DNA of 64,000 nucleotides from positions 3,844,001-3,908,000 of the forward strand of contig NZ_CP035319.1 of the NCBI RefSeq assembly GCF_004328705.1. Direction: 5' to 3'. Under the pieces are notes generated by a model. The model saw only the letters and a list, made by a program, of their open reading frames with translations, did no database searches and had not been told where the DNA came from. Positions within the stretch are counted from its first letter, which is position 1, and each line of letters opens with the position of its first letter. A program made the position numbers and the translations under genes. Positions 42,284 to 51,828 of the stretch are shown piece after piece. Source of the stretch: Rhodococcus sp. ABRD24 (lineage in GTDB: Bacteria; Actinomycetota; Actinomycetes; Mycobacteriales; Mycobacteriaceae).

Positions 42284-43759
42284 TCAGTGCCGGTGGCGGT
42301 ATCCGATCCAGGCCTCGCGGCGGTCTCGGAGGGGATCGCACTCCACCCGGGAGACCTCGTCGATGATCAGCGTGTCCCGGCGCTCCAGGGAGTACCGCGG
42401 CCACGTCCCGAGTGGGCGCCCACCGCGGGCGAAGCTGAGCCAGTGGCTCTGCATCGCGTCGGAGACAGTGCGCATGCCGCGACGGCCGCCGAGAGCGGTC
42501 AGGGTGCGGGCGGTGAGTCCGCGCGCGCCGAACACCGGGAACAGTTCGGTCGCGTGCGTCGCGCCCAGCCCCGTCAGCCGCAGCAGGCGCGGAGCGAAGT
42601 CGTACCGGTACATGTAGGTGTCGCTGTGCCGGGTGTGCGCGTGCGCGCATCGCAGCGACGGTTCCCAGAACACGACGTCTCCGCCGAGATCCGCGGCCGC
42701 GCGTCGACCCGGATATCCGGGGTACGCGCCGATCGCTCGGGCCTTGATCGCGGGATCGGTGTCGGCGAACATCTTCTCGATCCGAGTCCGGTTCGTGGGC
42801 AGGATGTCGAGGAATCTGGGGAAGATCCGGCCCTCCTGCGCGTTCGTGCCGATGATCAGCGGCACTCGGAGCTCGGCGCCCGCCTCGAACGCATTCAGCG
42901 GATGCTCCGGTAGTACGTCGCCGTCCTGGATCGGCGCGAACGGTCGGGTGCCGGGCACCTCGTCGGCGCCGCGGGCGCTCAGCGTGGTGGCCGCGCGGAC
43001 GAGGAGTTCAGGTGGGGCCGTGGCCAGGAAGGTGGCGGCGTCCGACCGCGACACCCCCGCGATGTCGAGGAACTCGCGGGCCCACCGTGCGGCCAGTTCC
43101 GGTCCGTTCGACGTGGCCGGCGGCGGGCTCTGTGCGATGGCGCGGGCGAACAGACCCTCGGCTGCGGGGGTGCACATCAGCGTCAGGACCGCGTCGGCGC
43201 CGGCCGACTCCCCGAACAGCGTGACGTTGGATGGATCGCCGCCGAACGCGCCAATGTTCCGCTGCACCCATTGCAGTGCGGCGACCTGATCGCGTAGGCC
43301 GAGGTTTGTATCGAAAGGGATTTCGGGAGTGGAGAACTCGGAGAAGTCGAGGTAACCGAGAGCGCCCAGCCGATAGTTCATCGAGACGAAGACGACGTCG
43401 CCGCGACGGACCAGTGCGGCGCCGCTGTAGAGCGGATCCGCCGACGTCCCCGCGGTGTGGGCGCCGCCGTGGATGTACACCATCACCGGTCGGGCAGTCT
43501 TGCTCGGTGCGGCCGGACGTAGCACGTTGAGCGTCAGACAGTTCTCGTCGCCCCGCCGGCGCTGTTGTGGCGCAGGCGGGCCGAACTCACCGGCGTCGCG
43601 GACGTAGGTCCATGGCTGCGCCGGTTCCGGGGCGCGCAGTCGCAGCGGTCCCACCGGCGGCGCCGCGTATGGAATTCCCTTCCACGACAGCAGATCCGAC
43701 AGTTTCCGTCCGCGAACGACGCCGTCTTGGACTGTTACCTCTACGTCGGCACCAGTCAT
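42284..43759 (-). CDS. Type B carboxylesterase, second of a tandem pair
   Basis: 491 residues. Markers are DGVVRGRKLSDLLSWKGIPY, ENCLTLNVLRP, IHGGAHTAGT (oxyanion hole), the nucleophile elbow LFGESAGADAVL, and later histidine-bearing LGATHATELFPVFG. No signal peptide is present. Its ATG overlaps the stop of the upstream paralogue (ATGA), so the two are co-translated. It hydrolyses carboxylic esters; the natural substrate is unknown. Confidence 0.92.
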   Translation of the reverse strand: MTGADVEVTVQDGVVRGRKLSDLLSWKGIPYAAPPVGPLRLRAPEPAQPWTYVRDAGEFGPPAPQQRRRGDENCLTLNVLRPAAPSKTARPVMVYIHGGAHTAGTSADPLYSGAALVRRGDVVFVSMNYRLGALGYLDFSEFSTPEIPFDTNLGLRDQVAALQWVQRNIGAFGGDPSNVTLFGESAGADAVLTLMCTPAAEGLFARAIAQSPPPATSNGPELAARWAREFLDIAGVSRSDAATFLATAPPELLVRAATTLSARGADEVPGTRPFAPIQDGDVLPEHPLNAFEAGAELRVPLIIGTNAQEGRIFPRFLDILPTNRTRIEKMFADTDPAIKARAIGAYPGYPGRRAAADLGGDVVFWEPSLRCAHAHTRHSDTYMYRYDFAPRLLRLTGLGATHATELFPVFGARGLTARTLTALGGRRGMRTVSDAMQSHWLSFARGGRPLGTWPRYSLERRDTLIIDEVSRVECDPLRDRREAWIGYRHRH

Positions 43760-45294
43760 GCCCGGTGCTCGCGCTCGGCAGGGTTCCCGTCGAGGTATCC
43801 GCGATATCCGGCCCACGCGAGTCGCCGTTCCCGGCCCGGATCGCGTTCGACACGAGTGGGCTTGTCGAAGATCAGGGTGCGACGGTGCTCAGGATCGTAC
43901 CGAGGCCATGACGGTGTCGGAACCCCGTTGCGGGCGAAGTTGATCCAGTTCTCCTGCATCCGTTCGGTGACGAACCGGAGCCCGCGCCTGCCGCCGGGGC
44001 CAGTCAGTGCGCGACCAACCGGGGAGTTGCCGTACCCGAACACCGCGAACATCTCGAACCCGTGGGTCGCACCCAGTCCGAGCCAGTGCATCAGTCGCGG
44101 TGTGAAATCGAACCGGTAGCTGTAAGTGGGGGCGTGCGCGGCGTGCGCGTCGGCGATCTCGACCGACGGCTTCCAGAAGGTGAGGTCGCCGCCGAGGTCG
44201 ACCGCGGCGAGCGGGCCGGGATAGCCGGGGTATGCGGCGATCACCCGAGCCCGCGAGTCCGGGTCGGTGAGTTCGAACATCGTGTCGATGCGCTTCGCGT
44301 TGGTCGGCAGTCCGTCGAGCACTTTGGGGAACAGTGTCCCCTCGCGCGCATTGGTGCCGATGATCAGCGGCACCCGGTGGGCGGTACCGGTGGCGAATGC
44401 GGTGCCCGGCTGCGTGGGCAGGAGGTCGCCGTCCACCACCGGCCCGAACGGATGCAGCCCGGGTGTCTCGGCGAGAACCTTTGCGCTCAAACGATTCCCG
44501 GCCTTCCCGAGTTCGGCAGGGGTTGCCGCGTGCAGGGCGCGGGTGGCGTCCGACGGATCGGCGCCGAGCAACGCAACGAACTCGCGAGCCCACTGGGTAG
44601 CCCGCTGAGCGTCGTTCACGAGTCCGGGTGCGGGACTCTCGGCGATCGCGCGTGCGAACAGTCCGCGAGCGGCGGGTGTGGCCATGAGGGTGGTGACGGA
44701 GGTGCCGCCAGCCGACTCGCCGAACAGGGTGATGTTGTCGGGATCGCCGCCGAACGCGGTGATGTTGCGATGTACCCACTGCAATGCCGCCACCTGATCG
44801 CGCAGGCCGAGATTGGATTCGAATATCCTATCCGGGGTGGAGAACTCGCTGAAATCGAGGTAGCCCAGCGAGCCGAGGCGATAGTTCAGGGATACGAAAA
44901 CGACATCGCCGCGGCGCACGAGGCGATCGCCGCGGTACAGGCCGAGGGCAGTGGTGCCGATTGTGAACGCGCCGCCGTGGATGAACACCATGACGGGCCG
45001 TGGCGCGCTCGCCATTGCGGCGGGCGCGAGGACGTTGAGGGTGAGACAGTCCTCGGAGGTCGGCTGGTACTTCCCAGGTCGCAGTGCCGTACCCGCCCGG
45101 TGTTGCGGCGCGGCATTGCCGAAGTCGATGGCGTCGCGAGTACCGGTCCACGGCTGAACCGGCTGCGGCGCCCGCAAGCGTAGTGGGCCGACGGGTGGGG
45201 CCGCGTACGGGATGCCGCGCCAGGCCAGCAGATCGCCGAGCCGGCGGCCCCGCACGACGCCGTCGGTGGTGCTGACTTCCAGGCTCGGGGTCAT
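43756..45294 (-). CDS. Type B carboxylesterase, first of a tandem pair
   Basis: 512 residues, clearly paralogous to the next gene along nearly the whole length. It shows DGVVRGRRLGDLLAWRGIPY, EDCLTLNVLAP, IHGGAFTIGTTAL, LFGESAGGTSVT and GLGATHGFEMFAVFG. The Ser-Glu/Asp-His triad appears intact in both copies. ATG 45294 is where homology begins. Two copies in one operon suggest a divided substrate range. Confidence 0.92.
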   Translation of the reverse strand: MTPSLEVSTTDGVVRGRRLGDLLAWRGIPYAAPPVGPLRLRAPQPVQPWTGTRDAIDFGNAAPQHRAGTALRPGKYQPTSEDCLTLNVLAPAAMASAPRPVMVFIHGGAFTIGTTALGLYRGDRLVRRGDVVFVSLNYRLGSLGYLDFSEFSTPDRIFESNLGLRDQVAALQWVHRNITAFGGDPDNITLFGESAGGTSVTTLMATPAARGLFARAIAESPAPGLVNDAQRATQWAREFVALLGADPSDATRALHAATPAELGKAGNRLSAKVLAETPGLHPFGPVVDGDLLPTQPGTAFATGTAHRVPLIIGTNAREGTLFPKVLDGLPTNAKRIDTMFELTDPDSRARVIAAYPGYPGPLAAVDLGGDLTFWKPSVEIADAHAAHAPTYSYRFDFTPRLMHWLGLGATHGFEMFAVFGYGNSPVGRALTGPGGRRGLRFVTERMQENWINFARNGVPTPSWPRYDPEHRRTLIFDKPTRVERDPGRERRLAWAGYRGYLDGNPAEREHRA

Positions 45295-45661
45295 GGCGTG
45301 ACTATACGGCGCTCGGCGGGTGTGGTCAGGCGAGTGGTGAACAGGTTGGACAGCCGGAGGGTGCTCAGCTGAGCTCAACCAGGGTGCACCGTCCGACCCG
45401 CGGCCGTTCTCTCAGGCTCGCGTCGTCGCTTGTCGGGATCTCCTGCTCGCCCCGCGGCAATCCCAGCCCGCCTCGATCCTTGGAGTTACGCTGTACAACA
45501 ATGGATTTACAGTGATCTGCCACGCTGTCCACAGTTCATCTCGAGAATCCTCGACTGACAGGGGCGGTTCGATCTCGCCGAGATGCCCGTGGCCGGTGTT
45601 GGTGCGTGCGGTGGTCCCGGACTTGATCGACGCCGCCCGACGAGCTTGATAAGGTGCCCGT
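45295..45661. other. 367-bp divergent intergenic region, esterases / histidine kinase
   Basis: No gene recognised. GCTCAGCTGAGC (45363-45374) is a 12-bp palindrome 69 bp before the esterase start. An AT-richer stretch at 45485-45520 could hold promoters. TTGATAAGG near 45646 resembles a -10 element close to the kinase GTG. Confidence 0.35.
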
Positions 45662-46882
45662 GTGAACCGGTGGGGCGGTGGCAGAAGGGCGTCGCTGACT
45701 TCGTCGCTGTACCCACCACTCCGGTTTCTCCTGTCACCGTGGCCATGGCGTGCGGTGTTGTACGTCGCCTCGACGGTTGTGGTAGGCGGGATGGTGCTGG
45801 TCTTCGCCGTTCCGCTACTGGTTGCGATGGCTGTTCCGGGATGGCGGGACGTGTTGGCACGCACGGTCGTCTCTGCCGAGGTGTCCCGACTGGCCGTGAT
45901 CGAGCCGGCGACAGCGACATCGTGGCGGGTTGGCGGGAGAGGGAACGCAAGCGCACCGCCGGTCCGTCATGCGGCGTACGCACTTGTCGTCGCCGCAGTC
46001 CTGGCCCCGGTCGCTGCAGTAGTGTTGGTCGCCGGAGTTGTGGTGACGACAACGCTTCTCGCGGCCCCACTTTTGGTTCGAAGTGATCCGATCAGCGTGT
46101 TCACCTTGCAGGTGACGACACTGTCGGCGGCCTTGTGGTTGCCCGCACTCGCGTTACCCACGATCGTCGTGGTGCTGTATGCCTGCGCTGCCGTGGCTGT
46201 CACCAACAGCGCTCTAGCACATACGGTTCCGTTGCGCTCGGCAGCCGAGCTCGAAGTCGAGGTCGATCGCCTGCACACGTCGAGGACTGACCTACTCGAC
46301 GCTTTCGACATCGAACGAACCCGAATCGAGGGCATGCTCCACGACGGAGTCCAGCACCGACTCGTCGCGGTCGGACTGAGTATCGGGCTTGCCGAGCAGT
46401 CGGCGGTGGACGACCGAACACGTGAACTGCTCCGCACTGCTCATCGTCAGGTCGACGAGTCGATGCGGGAACTCAGGCGCACCATTCGCGGAATCCTGCC
46501 GCAAGCCTTGACGGAATCCGGACTCGTCGCTGCGGTCGAGGACCTCCTCGGCGAGCTTCCCGTCGACGTGACGCTGAATCTGCCCTCGGATTTCCGCCCA
46601 CCTCCTCGGATAGAACAAGTCTCGTACTTCGTCATCAGCGAAGCCATCACCAACTCGATCAAGCACGCGCATGCCACGAATCTGTCGATCACTGCGATCG
46701 CGACGGGCAGCATGTGGACTCTCGCGGTCTCCGACGACGGCATCGGCGGAGCCGACCCGAAATCGGGCCGCGGTCTCGTCGGGTTGTCGCACCGCGTCGA
46801 CGCACTCGGTGGCACGATCTCTGTGTCGAGCCCGCCCGGCGGTGGAACAACAGTGGAGATGAGATGCCCGATCAGGGACTGA
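45662..46882 (+). CDS. NarL-type membrane sensor histidine kinase
   Basis: 406 residues. Four membrane helices (about 30-60, 103-138 and 150-185, the last two long) form an intramembrane-sensing N-terminus without a sizeable external domain. HisKA_3 contains phosphoacceptor His227 in MLHDGVQHRLVAVG. The HATPase has EAITNSIKHAHATN and DDGIGGADPKSGRGLVGLSH. The GTG start is used. It overlaps the response-regulator gene by 19 bp and is followed by an ABC exporter, a layout typical of cell-envelope stress sensing. Confidence 0.9.
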   Translation: MNRWGGGRRASLTSSLYPPLRFLLSPWPWRAVLYVASTVVVGGMVLVFAVPLLVAMAVPGWRDVLARTVVSAEVSRLAVIEPATATSWRVGGRGNASAPPVRHAAYALVVAAVLAPVAAVVLVAGVVVTTTLLAAPLLVRSDPISVFTLQVTTLSAALWLPALALPTIVVVLYACAAVAVTNSALAHTVPLRSAAELEVEVDRLHTSRTDLLDAFDIERTRIEGMLHDGVQHRLVAVGLSIGLAEQSAVDDRTRELLRTAHRQVDESMRELRRTIRGILPQALTESGLVAAVEDLLGELPVDVTLNLPSDFRPPPRIEQVSYFVISEAITNSIKHAHATNLSITAIATGSMWTLAVSDDGIGGADPKSGRGLVGLSHRVDALGGTISVSSPPGGGTTVEMRCPIRD

Positions 46883-47526
46883 GAATCGTATTGGCGGACG
46901 ACCTCCCACTGTTGCGCGAAGGAATCGCGGCCGTGGTGGAGTCGGCAGGCCACCATGTGTGTGCATCGGTCTCGACCGTCGACTCGCTTCTCGGCGCAGT
47001 TGCCGCCCACAACCCCGATCTGGTGATCACCGACGTTCGGATGCCCCCAACTTTCACCGACGAAGGCTTGGCGGCGGCCGTCGAATTGCGAAAGAAGAGA
47101 CCGAATCTCAGCGTTCTGATTCTCTCGCAATACACCTCGGTCGCGTACGTCTCCGAATTGATCGACAATCCCGCCCTCGGTGGGATCGGATATCTCGTCA
47201 AGGAACGTGTCGGACACGTCAGAGAATTCGTCGATGTAGTGGAGAAGGTCGCATCTGGCGCAACAGTGATCGATCCCGAAGTTGTCCAGGCGCTCGTGGG
47301 CAGTTCGCGCCGACAGGGCTCGTTGGCGACGCTGACCGCGCGCGAACTCGAGGTGTTGTCCTTGATGGCAGAGGGAAACACCAACGCGCGCATCGCCGAA
47401 ACCCTCGTCGTCTCGGATGCAGCGGTGCGCAAGCACGTCGGGAACATCTTCGCCAAGCTGCCCCTCGGGTCCGACACCGACCGCCGCGTGACTGCGGTGC
47501 TGACCTACCTTCGCGGAATCGGGTGA
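46864..47526 (+). CDS. NarL/LuxR-family response regulator
   Basis: 220 residues. Receiver: RIVLADDLPLLREGI, phosphoacceptor Asp57 in LVITDVRMPP, Lys in GYLVKERVG. LuxR HTH: LTARELEVLSLMAEGNTNAR and VVSDAAVRKHVGNIFAKL. The ATG lies inside the kinase gene end, so the pair is coupled. It probably activates the ABC transporter genes that follow 111 bp downstream. Confidence 0.92.
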   Translation: MPDQGLRIVLADDLPLLREGIAAVVESAGHHVCASVSTVDSLLGAVAAHNPDLVITDVRMPPTFTDEGLAAAVELRKKRPNLSVLILSQYTSVAYVSELIDNPALGGIGYLVKERVGHVREFVDVVEKVASGATVIDPEVVQALVGSSRRQGSLATLTARELEVLSLMAEGNTNARIAETLVVSDAAVRKHVGNIFAKLPLGSDTDRRVTAVLTYLRGIG

Positions 47527-47637
47527 GGGACTTGTGCCGCAATCGAGGGCGTGTCCACTTACGACCGATGGTCGCGTACGCGCTACCGTCGAGGTAGCCC
47601 GCAGCCTACTGATTCAGGCCGAAGAAGAGGCTTCGAT

Positions 47638-48423
47638 GTGTACATGCCTTCCAACGCGTACACTGATCGGCCACGTCCACCGGCTCGCGGTGTGACCGCA
47701 GCGCAGGGACTGACGAAACGGTTCGACAAGAGTTCACGACCAGTCCTCGGCGGTGTCACCCACAGCTTCGCACCGTCGACGTGGACGGCGATCATGGGTT
47801 CGTCGGGCTCCGGCAAGTCGACGCTACTCAACCTTCTGAGCGGGCTGGAGCAGCCCGATCAGGGGCTGGTGACACTGGACGGTATCCCGCTCGGAGGGCT
47901 GGACGATGACCAGCTCGCAGAGCTTCGTCGGGATCGTTGCGGGTTCGTCTTTCAGGACTACAACCTGTTCGACGCACTCGACGTCGCGGAGAACGTCGCG
48001 CTGCCGGCACGGCTTGCAGGTGCGAATCCTCGAGTTGGACGCGTTCGCGAGGTTCTCGGCAGGGTGGGCCTCGCTGATCGAGCGCGCGACTCGATCGACA
48101 CGTTGTCCGGTGGTCAACGTCAGCGGGTCGCGATCGCACGAGCCATGCTGAACCAGCCGGCCGTGGTGTTCGCCGACGAACCAACCGGGGCACTCGATGT
48201 CCGCACTGCACAAGACGTTCTGGTTCTGCTTCGACAGGTCGTCTCCCAGTTCGGCTCGACCGTCGTCATGGTGACCCATGACGCGTGGGCCGCATCGTGG
48301 GCGGACGAAGTCATCATCCTGGCGGACGGAATGGTTGTCGGCAGACTCCCCGGCGGTGACGCGGATCGCGTGTCCCGGGCAGTTAACTCGGTGCACGAAG
48401 ATGCTCGCCGGAGGCGTCGGTGA
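47638..48423 (+). CDS. ABC transporter ATP-binding protein (LolD/MacB type)
   Basis: 261 residues: Walker A GSSGSGKST (54-62), Q-loop GFVFQDYNLF, signature LSGGQRQRVAIARAM, Walker B VVFADEPTGALD and H-loop VTHDAW. GTG 47638 is chosen because GAAGAGG lies 7 bases upstream. The stop overlaps the permease start (GTGA). It powers the FtsX-like permease. Confidence 0.93.
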   Translation: MYMPSNAYTDRPRPPARGVTAAQGLTKRFDKSSRPVLGGVTHSFAPSTWTAIMGSSGSGKSTLLNLLSGLEQPDQGLVTLDGIPLGGLDDDQLAELRRDRCGFVFQDYNLFDALDVAENVALPARLAGANPRVGRVREVLGRVGLADRARDSIDTLSGGQRQRVAIARAMLNQPAVVFADEPTGALDVRTAQDVLVLLRQVVSQFGSTVVMVTHDAWAASWADEVIILADGMVVGRLPGGDADRVSRAVNSVHEDARRRRR

Positions 48424-50456
48424 CCACCATGTTGCGCTTTGCAGCAGCGAACATTCGGCATCATCGCGGCCTGTTCCTCGGCGCATTCACCACCTTGCTG
48501 ATCGGTGCGGCGATGATCGGGGTCTGTGCCCAGCTCCTGGCAACGGCCGTCATGGCACCGGACGAGGGATTCGAGGTACAGGTCAGCGGCTCGGGCGTGC
48601 TCGACAACGATGGGGCACCCACGGTCGCGACGGAGTTCTACACGCCGTTGGGATCAGGCGCCGAGGATCTGATGTCCGTCGCGGGAACCGTCGGGATCAT
48701 CGCGTGCTTCTTGACCGGGATCACCCTCGCGACGACGGTCGGCTATGTGATTGCCGCACGGAGGCGCGAGCTGGGAATTCTACGGTTGCTCGGTACCACG
48801 GCGCCCATACTTCGTCGCCTTCTGATCTGGGAGATCGTGACGCTCGCAACGGTTGCCGGTATCGCGGGCGTCGTTCTGTCGATCCCAATAGCACCTCTGG
48901 TCCTCGGACTTCTGATCGACACAGGGTTCGTGTCGGAGAAGTTCGACGTCACCGGCCAGGCGTTGTCTCTAGCCGCCACAGTGGTGGCGACGATCGGTGT
49001 CGCGATCGTCGGCGCCCGCATCGGGTCGAAACGAGTTCTCGGCGTCTCCCCACTGGCTGCCACACGTTCCATCACTGTCACGCACAGAATTCCGGCTCGA
49101 CGCTGGGCACTGTCGGGTGCCGCACTGGCTCTCGTTCTGGTGATCGGAGCACTCGGCGCCGGAGCGCCGGGCGACGGGGCCGTCGGACTCGGGCTTCTTC
49201 TTCCGATGATTCTGTGTGGAGCGCTCGCTGCGGTTGCCCCGGTTGCAATTCCGGCGATCGTGGGACTGTTGGCGAGGTCCTTGGACCTCATTCGCGGTAG
49301 GCGCGACGGAACGGTCCACCTCGCGACCCGAACTGCGCGCTCCGCTCGTGCAGCTACGACGGTCCTCGCTGTGCCTGCATTGCTGTTCGTCGGCATAGCA
49401 GGCTCGGTACTGGTCACGATCGGTGCCGACAACACCGCCGTGGACCTTGCCACCCGCGAAGAGGTTCGTGCGGACTTCGTGGTCACGAATCCTCCCGCGG
49501 ACATCAACTGGGCCTCCGTGCCCGACGCTGTGGTGGACGCGTCGTTGTCAACCGAACTGGTCACCACCGATCGCGACACTGCAATCGGGTTGGACGCAGC
49601 AGGGATCGAACCGGTGCCGTTCTCGAGCACCCGCTCGGTTCGTGTCCTGGACGGTCGCCTCGAGGACATGACCGGCGGGCCGGTTCCAGGCGTCGCGCTC
49701 AGTGCACAGGCAGCCTCGGACGACGATTACGCCGTGGGGCAGGAGCTTCGATTCGCCACAGGTGACGGGGTACTGCACAACCTGCCGATCGTCGCGATCG
49801 TACAAGGGAGCCCCACACTGGTGCCCTCGATTCTCGTTCCGAGAGAGTGGCTGGCCGCGAACGCCCCCGACGCCGTCGCAGGGCCTGCGTTCGTCGCAGC
49901 CGCCGAGGGCGTCGATGCCGATGAGATTCTGTCGTCGGTACGCGCTGCGGTGCCCGGCGAGCAGGTGCTGGGTGTAGCCGAATGGCTGTCGACGTCGAGT
50001 TCGGAGTACGCATCGGGGGATCTGGCCGGTGTGATCGTGGTGCTCCTTCCAGCCGGTTTGTTCTGCTTCCTCGCAACCGTCAACGCGACGCTCATGTGGT
50101 CGACAACTCGGAGTGGAACCCGCCGTGGTCTGACGCGCCTCGGAGTGTCCGCTCGAGCGGGGCTTCGAATCGAACTGCTCAGCGCGGTCCTGCTCATGAG
50201 CGGAGGCCTGGTCACGGGCCTCGCGGTCACCGCAGTCACAGGGGTGATGGTTCGCACCGCGCTGCTGGGAAGTCCATTGGCGGAACCGAGTTCGCTGTCG
50301 ATATTGTCGCTGGCCTTCGTCGTGGGCATTCCGGTCGCGGCCGTGGCGGCTCCTGTTCTGGTGACTCGGCTGAGGAAACCTGGGACCGGTCGGCGCGCGG
50401 AAGACCCGGTCGTGCGGAGCAGGCAGCGTCATGCGGCGTCGGATCTACAGAACTGA
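48420..50456 (+). CDS. FtsX-like ABC permease
   Basis: 678 residues with one N-terminal helix, an FtsX domain (about 75-220 with AARRRELGILRLLGTTAPIL), a central helix pair, a large extracytoplasmic domain (about 335-535) and a C-terminal FtsX domain ending near 665. This is the one-chain, ten-helix layout seen in permeases that handle antimicrobial peptides or lipoproteins by mechanotransmission. With the kinase, regulator and ATPase it forms a BceRSAB-like functional set, but the kinase and regulator are of NarL type. Confidence 0.88.
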   Translation: MTTMLRFAAANIRHHRGLFLGAFTTLLIGAAMIGVCAQLLATAVMAPDEGFEVQVSGSGVLDNDGAPTVATEFYTPLGSGAEDLMSVAGTVGIIACFLTGITLATTVGYVIAARRRELGILRLLGTTAPILRRLLIWEIVTLATVAGIAGVVLSIPIAPLVLGLLIDTGFVSEKFDVTGQALSLAATVVATIGVAIVGARIGSKRVLGVSPLAATRSITVTHRIPARRWALSGAALALVLVIGALGAGAPGDGAVGLGLLLPMILCGALAAVAPVAIPAIVGLLARSLDLIRGRRDGTVHLATRTARSARAATTVLAVPALLFVGIAGSVLVTIGADNTAVDLATREEVRADFVVTNPPADINWASVPDAVVDASLSTELVTTDRDTAIGLDAAGIEPVPFSSTRSVRVLDGRLEDMTGGPVPGVALSAQAASDDDYAVGQELRFATGDGVLHNLPIVAIVQGSPTLVPSILVPREWLAANAPDAVAGPAFVAAAEGVDADEILSSVRAAVPGEQVLGVAEWLSTSSSEYASGDLAGVIVVLLPAGLFCFLATVNATLMWSTTRSGTRRGLTRLGVSARAGLRIELLSAVLLMSGGLVTGLAVTAVTGVMVRTALLGSPLAEPSSLSILSLAFVVGIPVAAVAAPVLVTRLRKPGTGRRAEDPVVRSRQRHAASDLQN

Positions 50457-50525
50457 GCAGTTTTGCACGCCAGACAGTGCGTCCGCCGTCGGCTACCTCC
50501 GGCGTTGTGAACACCACCTTGCCTG

Positions 50526-50875
50526 TCAAAGGTGTTCTCGACCAGTGGTGTCGGTGTTCCGGGCGTCCTCGACCAGGGCGGACAACCGATCCAGCGCCTC
50601 GTTCCAGCCCAACTCGTTGTCGGCGGCACTCACACCCCGCGGTAGGTCGGTGTGGAGGGCCTCCAGTTCGGTGCCGTCGGGGTGGTCTCGCAGTTCGATC
50701 GACAAGGTCATCAACCCGCGCATGTCCGGGTCGTCGGTCTCGAACTCCATCTGTTCCTGCGCATGCTCGTCGTTGTCGATGACCGTGAAAAGTCCATGAT
50801 AGGAGTCGGTGTGGGCGGTGCTCTTGCCGACCAGGTCGGGGGAGTCGTAGGTGAGCGTCGCACTCGAGGGGCAAG
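50526..50875 (-). pseudogene. 5'-truncated SRPBCC (AHSA1-type) domain gene
   Basis: The frame encodes SATLTYDSPDLVGKSTAHTD, then FETDDPDMRGLMTLSIELRD and GVSAADNELGWNEALDRLSA. These are the middle and C-terminal parts of an AHSA1-like SRPBCC protein. The N-terminal 60-70 residues with the usual start and first helix are missing: upstream the frame runs antisense into the methyltransferase gene and loses family character. It is probably a remnant of a deletion or replacement that brought in the neighbouring genes. Confidence 0.6.
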
Positions 50876-50975
50876 GGCGGGCGCGATCAGGGTGTACCAG
50901 CTGTGTCAGCCAAGGTTCGGGGCGGGGTTGGACGTGCCGCGGCGGGTCGCCCCGTCCGCAGTGTCCTCCTGGGCG

Positions 50976-51614
50976 ATGATCGACACCATGGATAACGCGG
51001 GCGCCCGAACAGGTGACATCGTCAGAGAGGCGTACTCGGCCCGATCCGGGGAATACGTCGACCTCTTCGGCTCGATGGCGTCGGTTCACCCGTCCGACCG
51101 GGCGCTGGTGGGCAGTTGGGCCGATACCCTGACCGGTCCCGTGCTCGATGCCGGCTGTGGGCCGGGACAGTGGACTGACTTCCTGGCCGGGTGCGGACTC
51201 GCTGCGAGCGGGATCGACCTGGTCCCCGAGTTCGTCGACCGTGCCCGCGCTCGGTATCCGCATCTCTCCTTCGATCTCGGCGGCTTCGAGACCTTGGACG
51301 CCGCAACGGAATCGCTCGGCGGTGTCCTCTCCTGGTACTCGCTGATTCACCACCACCCGAAGGACTTCCGGACTCCGCTAGCCGAGTTCGCGCGCGTGAT
51401 CCGTCCAGGCGGCGGCCTGCTGGTGGGCTTCTTCGAAGGCAGGGCGGTGGAACCGTTCGACCACGCCGCCACCACGGCCTATCGATGGCCGGTGGTCGAG
51501 CTCGGCCGGGAGTTGGCCGCGTCCGGCTTCGAAGTGATCGAGACCCACACAAGAACGGGAAGTGGCTACCGGCCCCACGGCGCGATCACGGCACGGCGGC
51601 AGGGTGCCGGGTGA
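50976..51614 (+). CDS. Class I SAM-dependent methyltransferase
   Basis: 212 residues. Motif I is PVLDAGCGPGQWTDFL, followed by ASGIDLVPEFVDRARARYP, LSWYSLIHHHPKD (motif IV region) and FARVIRPGGGLLVGFFEG. The N-terminal AYSARSGEYVDLFGSM is typical of small-molecule methyltransferases in actinobacteria. ATG 50976 or 50988 could be the start; neither has a good binding site. The substrate is unknown. Confidence 0.82.
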   Translation: MIDTMDNAGARTGDIVREAYSARSGEYVDLFGSMASVHPSDRALVGSWADTLTGPVLDAGCGPGQWTDFLAGCGLAASGIDLVPEFVDRARARYPHLSFDLGGFETLDAATESLGGVLSWYSLIHHHPKDFRTPLAEFARVIRPGGGLLVGFFEGRAVEPFDHAATTAYRWPVVELGRELAASGFEVIETHTRTGSGYRPHGAITARRQGAG

Positions 51615-51828
51615 TCGGTTCCAGGACGGCTCAGTGTCGGCCCGGCAGGCCCACGTCGTTCGGACTGATTGTCCCACTGGCCTTTGCAGCTGGGGTGCCG
51701 CAGGCTTCCCTCGATATCAACTCTCGGCGCGGGGCGCGTACGCCTTATCCCATCGTTCGTCAGGCGCTTGCCGTACCCTGACTCCTCGACTGTCGACTGG
51801 CTGTTCGTGGGTGGGGAGGAATGCGTTG

